A program made the position numbers and the translations under genes. A DNA stretch of 64,000 bases, from positions 1 to 64,000 of the forward strand of contig NZ_JAUSVS010000007.1 of assembly GCF_030814835.1 (NCBI RefSeq), given 5' to 3'. The DNA comes from Caulobacter ginsengisoli (GTDB taxonomy: Bacteria; Pseudomonadota; Alphaproteobacteria; Caulobacterales; Caulobacteraceae). Of this stretch, positions 48,920-57,383 are shown piece after piece (positions within the stretch are counted from its first letter, which is position 1; every line of letters starts with the position of its first letter). The notes under the pieces were generated by a model, which had not been told where the DNA came from, did not search any database, and was given only the letters and a program-made list of their open reading frames with translations.

Positions 48920-50209
48920 CTACTGGCCGCGACGGTCGCGATCGGGGGGGATACGACCGTCCAGGCGCAGACTGGTAGTGAGGGTGTCCAGGCGTCCCTG
49001 GATATAGGCCACGCCACGGCGGGACAGTTCGCCGTCGCGACGGCGCATCCCGGTGTCCTCGCGGCGGATGGCGGAGAGGTCGGCCAGGGCCCGGTTCGAG
49101 CGCTGACGGGAGAGGCCGCCCCGGGCGGTTTCCTGGCGGATACGGTCGGCCAGCCAGGCTTCACGGCCCCGGGTGTCGGCGAAGTCGCCGTTCCACATGG
49201 AAGCGCGGGTGTCGACCCGGCCGCCGGTGGTGGGAATCCAGCGACCCCGGGCGTCGTAGTAGCCCATGGTCTGGCCGGCCTGCCAGCGACCGTTGACGTC
49301 GTAGTAGCCGGGCTGGGCGTCGGGGATCCAGACGCCGCGGGCGTCGCGGTGACCGGAAGCCTGTCCGCTGACCCAGCGGCCACGGCTGTCATAGCTGCCC
49401 GTGACCGGGCCGGCGACCCAGCGGCCGCGGTCGTCGTAATAGCCCGTGGCGGCGCCGGAGACCCAGACGCCGTCGCTGGCGAAGTAGCCCGAAGCCGAGG
49501 CGGGAACCCAGCGGCCGTTGGTGTCGTAATAGCCGGCGGCCTGGGCGCTGGTCCCGGCGCTGACCCAGCGACCGTTGTCGCCATAGTAGCCGTTGGGCGA
49601 ACCGCTGACCCAGGCGCCGTCCCGGTCGTAGTAGCCGGTGGCCGAGCCACGTCCGGCCGTCCCCGCATGCCACATGCCGTCGCGGTCATAATAGCCGTAG
49701 GCGTCGGCCCGGCGCATATCGGCCCGCGAAGGCTGGCCGTTGTTCGAGGCCTGCATCCAGCGACCCTGGGCGTCGTAATAGCCATCACCCGAAGAGGCGA
49801 CCCAGTAGCCGTCATTGCCGGCATAGCCCTGCGGGGCCCCGGAAACCCAGCGGCCGTCGCGGTCATAGTAGCCGGCGGCCCGGTCGGAGCTCACGGCGTT
49901 GGTGTGCCAGCGGCCGTCATTGTCATAGTAGCCATAGGCCCGGGCGCAGTCGGTCTGGGTGGACCTGGCGATCTGGTTGCCCGCGACCGCGCCGACCACG
50001 GCGCCGATCACGGTGCCGGTCCCACGGTCGCCCTTGCCGGCGACCTGGTTGCCGATCACCGCGCCAGCGAGGCCGCCGACGACGGTCCCGGTGTTGCGGC
50101 GGTCCTGCTGCTGTTGTTCACAGCTCGCCGACGAACTGGATTGGGCCATGGCGAACGAGGGGATAAGAGCCGCAGCGGCGATGCCGGCGACCCAAAGATG
50201 CTTGCGCAT
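48920..50209 (-). CDS. Exported repeat protein: glycine zipper plus 14 GYYDxxGRW repeats
   Basis: A 429-residue protein with a signal peptide (ending AMAQ), then a glycine-zipper segment (TVVGGLAGAVIGNQVAGKGD and GTVIGAVVGAVAGNQIA, residues 41-82). About 14 tandem repeats of roughly 15 residues follow (residues 91-330), with consensus GYYDxxGRWVSGxxx. The final 99 residues are charged helix. This helix region (for example LSRQRSNRALADLSAIRR and IQGRLDTLTTSLR) resembles the central part of the next gene product (50478). It is probably a surface or periplasmic protein. Function unknown. Confidence 0.85.
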   Translation of the reverse strand: MRKHLWVAGIAAAALIPSFAMAQSSSSASCEQQQQDRRNTGTVVGGLAGAVIGNQVAGKGDRGTGTVIGAVVGAVAGNQIARSTQTDCARAYGYYDNDGRWHTNAVSSDRAAGYYDRDGRWVSGAPQGYAGNDGYWVASSGDGYYDAQGRWMQASNNGQPSRADMRRADAYGYYDRDGMWHAGTAGRGSATGYYDRDGAWVSGSPNGYYGDNGRWVSAGTSAQAAGYYDTNGRWVPASASGYFASDGVWVSGAATGYYDDRGRWVAGPVTGSYDSRGRWVSGQASGHRDARGVWIPDAQPGYYDVNGRWQAGQTMGYYDARGRWIPTTGGRVDTRASMWNGDFADTRGREAWLADRIRQETARGGLSRQRSNRALADLSAIRREDTGMRRRDGELSRRGVAYIQGRLDTLTTSLRLDGRIPPDRDRRGQ

Positions 50210-50403
50210 GATGGAAACTGCTCCTGGACAGACAATTCGTCGTCCCTGCGGGTTACTAACGTGGATCCGGCCTATTGGTTGCCGGATGGTGAGAAATATT
50301 CAAAGTTTAGTGGCTGACGAAATACAGGTTTTCTATTTCATGAATTTACCTTTGCAGGAAGCCGACCACGCCAGGGCATATGGGTTGGTGTAGCGGCGGC
50401 GGT

Positions 50404-50463
50404 ATTTCGGTGACAGTTTACTTAATTCGCTCCCGGGATTCAGGCGCGAACTGTCACCGAAAT
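50404..50463. repeat. 60-bp degenerate copy of the ATTTCGGTGACAG element
   Basis: The left end ATTTCGGTGACAGTTTACTT plus AATTCGC is intact. The right end has lost 9 bases (TTAAGTAAA) from the middle of the arm and reads GCGAACTGTCACCGAAAT. The loop is also shorter than in the copy at 10495. It lies in the 268-base gap between two minus-strand genes (50210-50477). The rest of that gap is AT-richer than usual (around 50290-50360) and probably holds the promoter of the 48920 gene. Confidence 0.85.
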
Positions 50464-50477
50464 TGCCTCACCGGACT

Positions 50478-50987
50478 CTAGCGCCGGGGGCCGCGATCGC
50501 CGCGATCCTGGTTCCAGCCGCCTTCGTCGTCATAGCCGGGGTAGCCGCCCGGATAGGCGTTGGAGCCGTAGCCGCCGCGCGGCCCGCGAACCTGGTCCCT
50601 CAGCTGCTCCAGCCGGGCCTCCAGGTCCATGCGCTCGCGCCCGTCGAGATAGCCGCCGCTGTAGCGATACTGCCGCTCCAGCCGGCGCAGGCCGCCGATC
50701 TGGGCGTAGAGACGCTGGCCCTGCCGGGACGACAGGCTGCCCTCGTCGACACCATGGCCGACGCGGCGGGTCAGCCGCTCGAGCTGGGCGCTGAAATCGC
50801 CACGGCCGGTCTGACCATAGCCAGTCTGGCCATAGCCGCTCTGGCCATAGCCGCTCTGGCCATAGCCGCCGCCATAGGCGGGGGAGCCGTAGCCGCCGGA
50901 CGGACCGGGGCCATAGGATTGAGCCGCGGCCGGCAGGGCCACGGCGAGGACGGCGCTGGCCATCAGGCCCAGGGCGAAGCGGTTCAT
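50478..50987 (-). CDS. Exported GYGQS-repeat protein with helical domain
   Basis: A 169-residue protein starting MNRFALGLMASAVLAVALPA, a signal peptide ending AAAQ. A low-complexity stretch follows (YGGGYGQSGYGQSGYGQTG), encoded by tandem DNA repeats at about 50813-50870. Then comes a charged helical domain (DFSAQLERLTRRVGHGVDEG, LSSRQGQRLYAQIGGLRRLE, RMDLEARLEQLRDQVRG) and a Gly/Tyr/Asp-rich tail. The helical domain resembles the C-terminus of the neighbouring repeat protein at 48920. The starting ATG is 17 codons into the longest frame. Function unknown. Confidence 0.82.
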   Translation of the reverse strand: MNRFALGLMASAVLAVALPAAAQSYGPGPSGGYGSPAYGGGYGQSGYGQSGYGQTGYGQTGRGDFSAQLERLTRRVGHGVDEGSLSSRQGQRLYAQIGGLRRLERQYRYSGGYLDGRERMDLEARLEQLRDQVRGPRGGYGSNAYPGGYPGYDDEGGWNQDRGDRGPRR

Positions 50988-51088
50988 GAGATGTTTTCCA
51001 GTGTCCGGCGGCGAGAGCGCCCTCGGAACAGGAGTCACCCTGCGCCGGGCGGTGTGAGCGCCGTCTGAGGCTGTTGGTCAGCCGCCGT

Positions 51089-51736
51089 TCATCCAGCCAG
51101 GCCGTCGGAGAGCTTATAGATCAGTTCCAGAGCGCGCTGCCGGGTCAGTTCGCGGGCCGGGTCCGCGAGCTCGGCCAGCACCGACGCCAGGCGGCGCCTC
51201 GTATCGTCCTCTGTCCGAAGAGCGATCTCCCCGCGCGCCGCCCGGCCCGCCCAGACCGCCACCGACGCCGCAGTCGTCTCTCCCTCGCGATAGTCGCTCA
51301 GCACGCCAATGGCGTTGTCGGCGTCGAGATACTCGCTGATGAACATGGGCCAGGTCTGACCCAGGGCCCGGCGACGGTCGATCTCGGCGAGGATGACCAC
51401 GGCCTCCTCCTCGCCCATGGCGGCGGCGCGGCGCAGCCAGTGCAGATAGCGGCGGCGGTTCTTGGCTATTCGGTAGACCATGGCCAGGTTCCAGGCCCCC
51501 TGCGGGTCGCCCGCCCAGGTCACGCGGCGGTACCACCGAACGCCCTCGGCCCACTCCGCGCCATCCCGCTCGGTCAGAAGGTAGGCGAGGCTGAGTTGCG
51601 CCAGAATCTCACCCATTGCAGCCGCTTGACGATGGAGGACGATAGCCTCGTCTTCACGGCCCTCGTCGTCCAGGGCGCAGGCCTGATGCCAGAGGCGCCA
51701 AGCCACGTGAGAATCATACTGTTCCCGCCGGCTCAT
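51089..51736 (-). CDS. Sel1/TPR-like repeat protein
   Basis: A 215-residue protein whose ATG overlaps the stop of the FAD monooxygenase gene (ATGA). Helical repeats of the Sel1 type are visible: DEAIVLHRQAAAMGEILAQL, AEGVRWYRRVTWAGDPQGAW, and YLHWLRRAAAMGEEEAVVIL, each with the A-x-x-G-x-x-x-A pattern. The last third is helical and charged, without recognised homology. Sel1 repeats mediate protein contacts. There is no signal peptide, so it is probably cytoplasmic. The link to the monooxygenase is only by operon. Confidence 0.8.
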   Translation of the reverse strand: MSRREQYDSHVAWRLWHQACALDDEGREDEAIVLHRQAAAMGEILAQLSLAYLLTERDGAEWAEGVRWYRRVTWAGDPQGAWNLAMVYRIAKNRRRYLHWLRRAAAMGEEEAVVILAEIDRRRALGQTWPMFISEYLDADNAIGVLSDYREGETTAASVAVWAGRAARGEIALRTEDDTRRRLASVLAELADPARELTRQRALELIYKLSDGLAG

Positions 51737-52920
51737 AGCCCCAGCGGTCCCAGCGGATCGCCGACCAGCCCGCCGACCATCGCCGCCTGGATCCAGGTCG
51801 CCGGCCAGAGCTTGCTGAGCGGCCCGACGACGCGGTCGCGCAGGAAGGGCAGGATGCGGCTGTCGGACTGGTAGACCGGGGTGAACAGCAGGCTCATGGC
51901 CTGGTAGAGCCGGACATGCCGCCGGCGCAGGCGGATGGCCTTCTTCAGGGCTTCGCCGAGGGTGGGCTCGCCACGGAGGGCCAGGGCCAGGGCGTAGGCG
52001 TCCAGCAGGGCCATGTTGGCGCCCTGGCCCAACTGCGGGCTGGTGGAATGCCAGGCGTCCCCGATCTGGATCAGGCCGGGGCGGGCGGGCCTGGCCACGG
52101 TGCGGTGGGCGTAGCGGGCGAAGGTCAGCTGCCCGGGATCGCGGATCTGGTCCAGCAGCGGGGCGGTGGCCGGCCAGAGGGCCAGCACCTCGTCCTTCCA
52201 GGCCCTCAGCCCCGCCGCCCGCCAGGCCGGCAGGGCGTCCTCGCGCAAGGACCAGAAGAAGGCCGCCTGTGGGGCGATCACGCCCGGCGGCGCGCCGATC
52301 GGCAGCACCCCGGCCATGACGCTGGCGGCGCGGTAGCGCTGCTGCAGCGCCTCGCCGTCGAACCCGGCGTCCGGCGGCCAGTCCAGGCTGGCCCACAGCG
52401 CGCCATAGGCCAGGGCCCGGCCGCTGGGCGGCGCGAGGCGGGAATGCGCCCCCAAGGCGTCGACGACCAGGTCGAAGGGGCCGGCGGTCGCGCCATCCTC
52501 GAAGGTCAGGATGCGCCGCTCGCCTTCCGACGCCGCCGCCAGGGTGCGGCCGGTCTCGATGGGAATGCCCTCGGCCCGCACCGCCTGGTGCAGGGCGCCG
52601 AACAGGGCGGCCCGATGGATGCCGATCCCGAACAGGTCCTGTTTGCCCAACGCCGCATAGCGCACGTCCAGCACCGTGGCGCCGCCCGCCTGGCCGGACA
52701 GCCGCTCGATCCGGGCGCCATTGGCGACGATCTGCTGGTCGAGACCCAGCTTGCGGAGCACCGCCAGACCTGTCGGCTGGATCATCAGGCCCGAGCCAAT
52801 GGGCCGGGGCGTGTCGAACCGCTCGAAGATCACCACCCGATGGCCGTCGCGGTGCAGCAGCAGCGCCGCCGCCATGCCGGCCGGCCCGCAGCCGGCTATC
52901 GCTATGTCCAAGGCCCCCAT
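51733..52920 (-). CDS. FAD-dependent aromatic-type monooxygenase
   Basis: A 395-residue flavoprotein. The FAD loop is DIAIAGCGPAGMAAALLLHR near the N-terminus, followed by the acidic end of strand 2 (VVIFERFD). The second FAD motif is LIQIGDAWHSTSPQLGQGAN (GD-x-x-H near residue 290), and the DG-like motif is DLVVDALGAHSRL. This fits group A flavin monooxygenases of the UbiH/PHBH type. The substrate is unknown. It is first in a two-gene run with the Sel1-like protein. The 153-bp element lies just upstream of its start. Confidence 0.92.
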   Translation of the reverse strand: MGALDIAIAGCGPAGMAAALLLHRDGHRVVIFERFDTPRPIGSGLMIQPTGLAVLRKLGLDQQIVANGARIERLSGQAGGATVLDVRYAALGKQDLFGIGIHRAALFGALHQAVRAEGIPIETGRTLAAASEGERRILTFEDGATAGPFDLVVDALGAHSRLAPPSGRALAYGALWASLDWPPDAGFDGEALQQRYRAASVMAGVLPIGAPPGVIAPQAAFFWSLREDALPAWRAAGLRAWKDEVLALWPATAPLLDQIRDPGQLTFARYAHRTVARPARPGLIQIGDAWHSTSPQLGQGANMALLDAYALALALRGEPTLGEALKKAIRLRRRHVRLYQAMSLLFTPVYQSDSRILPFLRDRVVGPLSKLWPATWIQAAMVGGLVGDPLGPLGL

Positions 52921-52986
52921 GGGGGTTGTTTAGCGGGGGTATCGGCGCGGGCCAATCAGGATTGGCGCAGACATCTCAGGAGAACT

Positions 52987-53139
52987 CCCTTCCTCCTCGA
53001 TGGAGGAAGGGCGGGGTTGGTGGTGGTGGCAGTGCGGATCCGGAAGCACGCGGGGAGGCGCCCACGCCACCCTGAGCCAGTCGCCTAACCTCCGAGCACA
53101 CACCACCAACCCTGCCCTTCCTCCATCGAGGAGGAAGGG
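52987..53139. repeat. 153-bp palindromic intergenic element, copy 4 of 4
   Basis: It has the same inverted ends (CCCTTCCTCCTCGATGGAGG) and core as the copies at 3401, 30266 and 47263. It lies between the start of the FAD monooxygenase gene and the stop of the kinase gene. Unlike copies 1 and 3, it is next to a gene start and so may carry or separate promoter signals. Confidence 0.9.
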
Positions 53140-53151
53140 TTCCAGAGGCGC

Positions 53152-54936
53152 CTACTGATCCAGCACCCGCCGCACCTTGGCCGCCAGCTCGCTGAAGCTG
53201 TAGGGCTTGGAGATCAGCTGCACGCCCGGGTCCAGGGCCCCGTTATGGACGATGGCGTTGCGGGTGTAGCCGGTGGTGAACAGCACCTTCAGCCCGGGCT
53301 GCCGGGCCCGCGCCTGGTCGGCGACCTGGCGGCCGTTCATGCCACCGGGCAGCACCACGTCGGTGAACAGCAGAGCGATGTCGGGGTTGTCTTCAAGGGC
53401 GGCCAGGGCGGCGGGCCCGTCGGCCGTCTCGATGACCCTATAGCCCAGCTCGCGCAGCAGGCCGGCGCTGTGGGCGCGCAGGTCGTCATGGTCCTCGACC
53501 AGCAGCACCGTCTCGTCGCCGACCAGCAGGCCCGGCAGGGCCTCATCCGTCCGCTCTTCCGGGGCGACCTCGGCGGCGCGGTAGCGGGGCAGGTAGAGGC
53601 GCACGGTCGTCCCCTCCCCCAGCTCGCTATAGATGCGGATATGGCCGGCCGACTGGCGCACGAAGCCATAGACCTGGCTCAGCCCCAGGCCCGTGCCCTT
53701 GCCGACCTCCTTGGTGGTGAAGAAGGGCTCGACGGCGTGTTCGAGCGTCTGCTTGTCCATGCCCACGCCCGTGTCGGTGACCGCCAGCATCACATACTGC
53801 CCCGCCGCCACCGGCTCGCTCTGGGCGGCGACATAGGCGTCGTCGAGGGCGGCGTTGGCGGTCTCGATCGTCAGGTGGCCGCCGTCCGGCATGGCGTCTC
53901 TGGCGTTGACCGCCAGGTTCAGGAGCGCGCTCTCCAGTTGGCCGATATCGGCCAGGGTCAGCCAGGTCCCGGCCCCCAGCACCGTCTCCACCTGCACCGC
54001 TTCGCCGAGCGTACTGCGCATCAGCTCCGCCAGGCCCGACACCATGCGGTTGACGTCGATGGCCCGGGGCTCCAACGGCTGGCGGCGGGCGAAGGCCAAA
54101 AGCCGGCTGGTCAGGGTGGCGGCCCGCTGGGCGGCCTGCAGGGCCATGTCGCGGGCCCGGTGCAGCCGGGCGGACGTGGGGTCGCCAACCTGCGGCGGGG
54201 CGGCGCGGCCGATGGTCTCCAGTCCGCCCATGATCACCGTCAGCAGGTTGTTGAAGTCGTGGGCCACCCCGCCGGTCAGCTGGCCCAGGGCCTCCATCTT
54301 CTGGCTCTGGCGCAGGGCCTCCTCGGCCCTGGCCTTCTCGTCCATCTCGCGCAGCAGGCGCAGGTTGGCGTCCTCCAGCGCCGCCGAGCGCCGCTGCAGT
54401 TCGGCGGTGTTGCGGGCCAGCAGGGCCAGGGCCATGACGGCCATGATCACCAGCAGGGCCAGGCCGCCGTGCCGGCGCAGGGTGTCGCTGAGCGTTTCGG
54501 GGGCGGTGCGCAGATAGACCTCGCCCAGCCGCACCCCCTGCTGGATGACCGGCGAGGCGACGACCACGCCGTTCCGATGAAAGCGGGCCGAGCTGGGCGG
54601 GGCGCGGTCCGGCGGCCCCGTCGCCCCGGACGCGGCCGACCGCGCCTTCAGCACCCCGGTGACGTCATAGACGCCGACGGCGGCGATCTGTGGGTTGCGC
54701 CGGATCGCGGCGACGTTTTCCCCGACGGTCTTCTGGTCGTCGAAGGCCAGGGCGCCGGCGACGCCGGCCGCCAGGATGTCGGCCTGCACCTTGGCCTGCT
54801 CGACGCTGCGCTGGCGGTAGGCCTCCTCGGTCTTGGCCCCCAGCAGCCCCCCGGCCAGCAGCACCGCGATGGCGCTGACCACCGCCAGGCCGAACTGCCG
54901 CATCTCGTTGCTGAACCGGACGATGTCGGGCTTCAC
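53152..54936 (-). CDS. CHASE8-type membrane hybrid histidine kinase (TonB receptor/YfiR operon)
   Basis: A 594-residue protein starting at GTG, which overlaps the YfiR stop (GTGA). Transmembrane helices lie at about residues 15-34 and 157-174. The periplasmic loop between them (ILAAGVAGALAFDDQKTVGE, then NPQIAAVGVYDVTG) resembles the CHASE8 sensor of YfiN-type cyclases. No clear HAMP domain follows, only a coiled coil, then the phospho-acceptor GQLTGGVAHDFNNLLTV (His226), ATPase motifs (LNLAVNARDAM, DTGVGMDK, GKGTGLGLSQ) and a receiver domain (VLLVEDHDDLR, LFTDVVLPGGMNG). It probably senses YfiR in the periplasm. Confidence 0.9.
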   Translation of the reverse strand: MKPDIVRFSNEMRQFGLAVVSAIAVLLAGGLLGAKTEEAYRQRSVEQAKVQADILAAGVAGALAFDDQKTVGENVAAIRRNPQIAAVGVYDVTGVLKARSAASGATGPPDRAPPSSARFHRNGVVVASPVIQQGVRLGEVYLRTAPETLSDTLRRHGGLALLVIMAVMALALLARNTAELQRRSAALEDANLRLLREMDEKARAEEALRQSQKMEALGQLTGGVAHDFNNLLTVIMGGLETIGRAAPPQVGDPTSARLHRARDMALQAAQRAATLTSRLLAFARRQPLEPRAIDVNRMVSGLAELMRSTLGEAVQVETVLGAGTWLTLADIGQLESALLNLAVNARDAMPDGGHLTIETANAALDDAYVAAQSEPVAAGQYVMLAVTDTGVGMDKQTLEHAVEPFFTTKEVGKGTGLGLSQVYGFVRQSAGHIRIYSELGEGTTVRLYLPRYRAAEVAPEERTDEALPGLLVGDETVLLVEDHDDLRAHSAGLLRELGYRVIETADGPAALAALEDNPDIALLFTDVVLPGGMNGRQVADQARARQPGLKVLFTTGYTRNAIVHNGALDPGVQLISKPYSFSELAAKVRRVLDQ

Positions 54937-55469
54937 GGCCGCACCGCCACGGCGAGCAGCTTGGAGCTGAGGGTCAGGCCGTTGGCCGCCGCCGCCGCCT
55001 GGTCGATGCTGAACCGCACCTTGCCGTCCCTGGTCAGCAGGAACCGCACCACCCCGCCGCCGCCGCCATCGGTGACGGTCAGGACCGGTTCGCCGGCCAC
55101 TGCGGCCAGGGCGGCCCGGTTGGATCCGCCGCGGACATAGAGCACCCGGCAGCCCGAGCCGCGGGTCGCCTGGCGCAGCCGCCGCACCTCGATGGGGTGG
55201 TCGCCGATCTGCTGGCCGGCGCCGGCCTCGTCGATCTGCCGGCCGAACGGATCGGGGCCGACGATGCAGAGCGCCACCGGCTCGCCCGGCGCGCCCAGCG
55301 CCCCCGGCGGCCAGTCGACGAAGGCGACGAACTTGTAGAGGTAGGTGGCCTTGACGGCCCATTCGAGCGGCGCGGCGCCGGCGCTGAAGACCGGCGCGCA
55401 GAGCGCCAGGACGGCGAGCGCCAGGCCCGCCGTCCGTCGTCGCCAGCTTGGAACTCTGCGGAAGGCCAT
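54933..55469 (-). CDS. YfiR-family periplasmic protein
   Basis: A 178-residue protein with a signal peptide ending SAGA. The body matches the YfiR/DUF4154 family: EWAVKATYLYKFVAFVDWPP (the KA-x-Y-L-x-x-F pattern), PVALCIVGPDPFG, CRVLYVRGG, VLTVTDGGG and the ending SIDQAAAAANGLTLSSKLLA. YfiR proteins hold back the diguanylate cyclase YfiN in the periplasm in Pseudomonas. Here the partner encoded next door is a histidine kinase with a YfiN-like sensor. The gene lies 6 bases after the TonB receptor gene on the same strand. Confidence 0.92.
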   Translation of the reverse strand: MAFRRVPSWRRRTAGLALAVLALCAPVFSAGAAPLEWAVKATYLYKFVAFVDWPPGALGAPGEPVALCIVGPDPFGRQIDEAGAGQQIGDHPIEVRRLRQATRGSGCRVLYVRGGSNRAALAAVAGEPVLTVTDGGGGGVVRFLLTRDGKVRFSIDQAAAAANGLTLSSKLLAVAVRP

Positions 55470-55475
55470 GCCGCG

Positions 55476-57383
55476 CTAGAATACCTGCCGAAGGCCGATG
55501 GTGAAGCTGCGCCGGATCAATCGCCGGGGAATGGAGGTGTTGAGGAACTCCAGATGGGCCTCGTCGAGCAGGTTGGCCCCCGAGATCGACAGCTCACCCC
55601 GGTCCGAATAGCGCCAGGCCAGGCGGGCGTCGGCCTCGACATAGGACGGAATGGCGGGACTGGGCAGGCTGGCGACCGAGCGCAGGTCGACGTCGAGGCT
55701 GACGCGCTCGCCCAGGTCGAGCGAGGAGCGCAGCTGGGCCTGGTAGTCGGGATCGTTGCCGGTCAGGGCGGCCCCGCCGATATCCAGGCTGCCGGGCTTG
55801 AGCTTCAGGTCCTTGTGCAGGGTCGAGACGCCCGCGCTCAGCCGCCAGCGATCGGTCACCGCATAGTCGGCCCAGGCCTCCAGCCCGTAGGTGTGGCCCT
55901 CGCGGCCGTTCTGGACCGTGAAGGGCAGGAAGGTGACCGGGGTCCTCTCCAGGGTCCGCAGGTCGTCATAGTCGTTGTAGAACAGCGAAACCGACAGCGA
56001 GATCGGCCCGACCGGCCGGCCGCGATAGCCCAGTTCGTAGGAGACCAGCCGCTCGGCCTGAAAATCCGGACCGCCGCCCAGCACGAAACTGTTGAGGTCG
56101 CGGTCGAAGCGCGAGGGCGTGCGCACCGCCCGCGACACCGCCCCCCAGAGCAACACCGTGTCGCTGGGCCGCCAGGCGATGCGGGCCGTCGGCATATATT
56201 CCCAGCCGGTGTAGCTGTTGTGCTCCAGCTTCAGGCCCAGGGTCAGGCGCAGGCTGTCGCTGAAGGCGATCTCGTCCTGCAGATAGACATTGCCCCACTG
56301 CAGGCGGCGGCTGCCTGGGACCAGGAAGGCGGTGCCGGGGCCGGGCCGGAAGTCATCGTCCGAGACCCGGTAGCCGCCGCCAAACGTGAAGGTCTGGGCG
56401 CCCATGGCCGGCAGGCTGTAGCGCAGGTCCAGGTCGATGGTGTCGACCTTGGCCCGGACCCGCGAGGAGACCGTGCGGGTGGCGGTGTCGTAATAGGCCT
56501 GGGCTTCGAAGGCGCCCCCGCCCTCGGCGCCGTGGATCCAGCGGCCCAGCAGGTTGCCGCCCGAGACGCTGGGGCCGACCAGGCCGCCGGGCGGCTTCTC
56601 GGTCGAGCCGGCATAGGCGTCGCCCTGCAGGGTGAAACGGTCGGGCCCGGCGCCCCAGTCGGTGCGGAAGCCGCCTTGCAGCAGGTCGTTCTCGTCGCGC
56701 GCCTCGTTGCCCGAAGGCCGCAGCGAGGGGCCGCGCTGGTCGTACATGGCATAGACCCGCCAGGCCGCGCCGCCGGCCATGCCGCCGTAGCGGCCCCGCA
56801 CGCCCTGCCACGTGTCGCCGCCGTTGGCCGCGAACAGGCCGCCCTGGGTGTCGGCGGCGCTGCGGCTGGTGACATTGATCACCCCGTTGACGGCATTGGC
56901 GCCCCACAGGGCCCCGCCCGGACCGCTGATCACCTCGATGCGGTCGACGTCCTCGAGCAGCACGTTCTGCACGTCCCAGAACACCCCCGAGAACAGCGGC
57001 GTATAGACCGTGCGGCCGTCGATCAGCACCTGCAGCTTGTTGGCGGTCGAGGTCGATTCGTTGAAGCCCCGGGCGGTGATGGCGTAGGTCTGGGAGTCGC
57101 TGGCGGCGACCTGCAGGTTGGGGGCCAGGCGCAGCACATTGGCCAGGCTGTCGGCGCCCGAGCGGCTGATGGCCTGGCTGTTGATCACATAGATGGCGGC
57201 GGGGGCGGCGCTGACCGGCTCGGCGGTCTTGGAGACCGAGGTCACCTGCACATTGGCCAGGTCCTCGATGGACAGCTGGCGCAGGTCGGCGAGGCTGGGC
57301 TGGGCGTCGTCCCGGGCCTGGGCCTGGCTGGCGCAGGCCATCAGGGCGGCGAGGCTGACTCCCGCCAATCCGGTCCGACGCAT
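55476..57383 (-). CDS. TonB-dependent receptor
   Basis: A 635-residue protein from the ATG beginning MRRTGLAGVSLAALMACAS, which has GGGGGAG upstream. Translation 20 codons earlier would spoil the signal. The mature N-terminus is LADLRQLSIEDLANVQVTSV followed by SKTAEPVSAAPAAIYVINSQ, then the plug domain (GFNESTSTANKLQVLIDGRT, DRIEVISGPGGALWGANAVN). The rest is a beta barrel ending in an aromatic residue (SFTIGLRQVF). The ligand is unknown. It is the first gene of the receptor/YfiR/kinase operon. Confidence 0.94.
   Translation of the reverse strand: MRRTGLAGVSLAALMACASQAQARDDAQPSLADLRQLSIEDLANVQVTSVSKTAEPVSAAPAAIYVINSQAISRSGADSLANVLRLAPNLQVAASDSQTYAITARGFNESTSTANKLQVLIDGRTVYTPLFSGVFWDVQNVLLEDVDRIEVISGPGGALWGANAVNGVINVTSRSAADTQGGLFAANGGDTWQGVRGRYGGMAGGAAWRVYAMYDQRGPSLRPSGNEARDENDLLQGGFRTDWGAGPDRFTLQGDAYAGSTEKPPGGLVGPSVSGGNLLGRWIHGAEGGGAFEAQAYYDTATRTVSSRVRAKVDTIDLDLRYSLPAMGAQTFTFGGGYRVSDDDFRPGPGTAFLVPGSRRLQWGNVYLQDEIAFSDSLRLTLGLKLEHNSYTGWEYMPTARIAWRPSDTVLLWGAVSRAVRTPSRFDRDLNSFVLGGGPDFQAERLVSYELGYRGRPVGPISLSVSLFYNDYDDLRTLERTPVTFLPFTVQNGREGHTYGLEAWADYAVTDRWRLSAGVSTLHKDLKLKPGSLDIGGAALTGNDPDYQAQLRSSLDLGERVSLDVDLRSVASLPSPAIPSYVEADARLAWRYSDRGELSISGANLLDEAHLEFLNTSIPRRLIRRSFTIGLRQVF

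Noticed and set aside
49200..49950. Regular DNA repeats that look like a CRISPR array
   Set aside because: The repeats are in frame and encode the GYYDxxGRW protein repeats. The spacing is about 45 bases with changing sequence, not identical repeats with unique spacers, and no cas gene is present.
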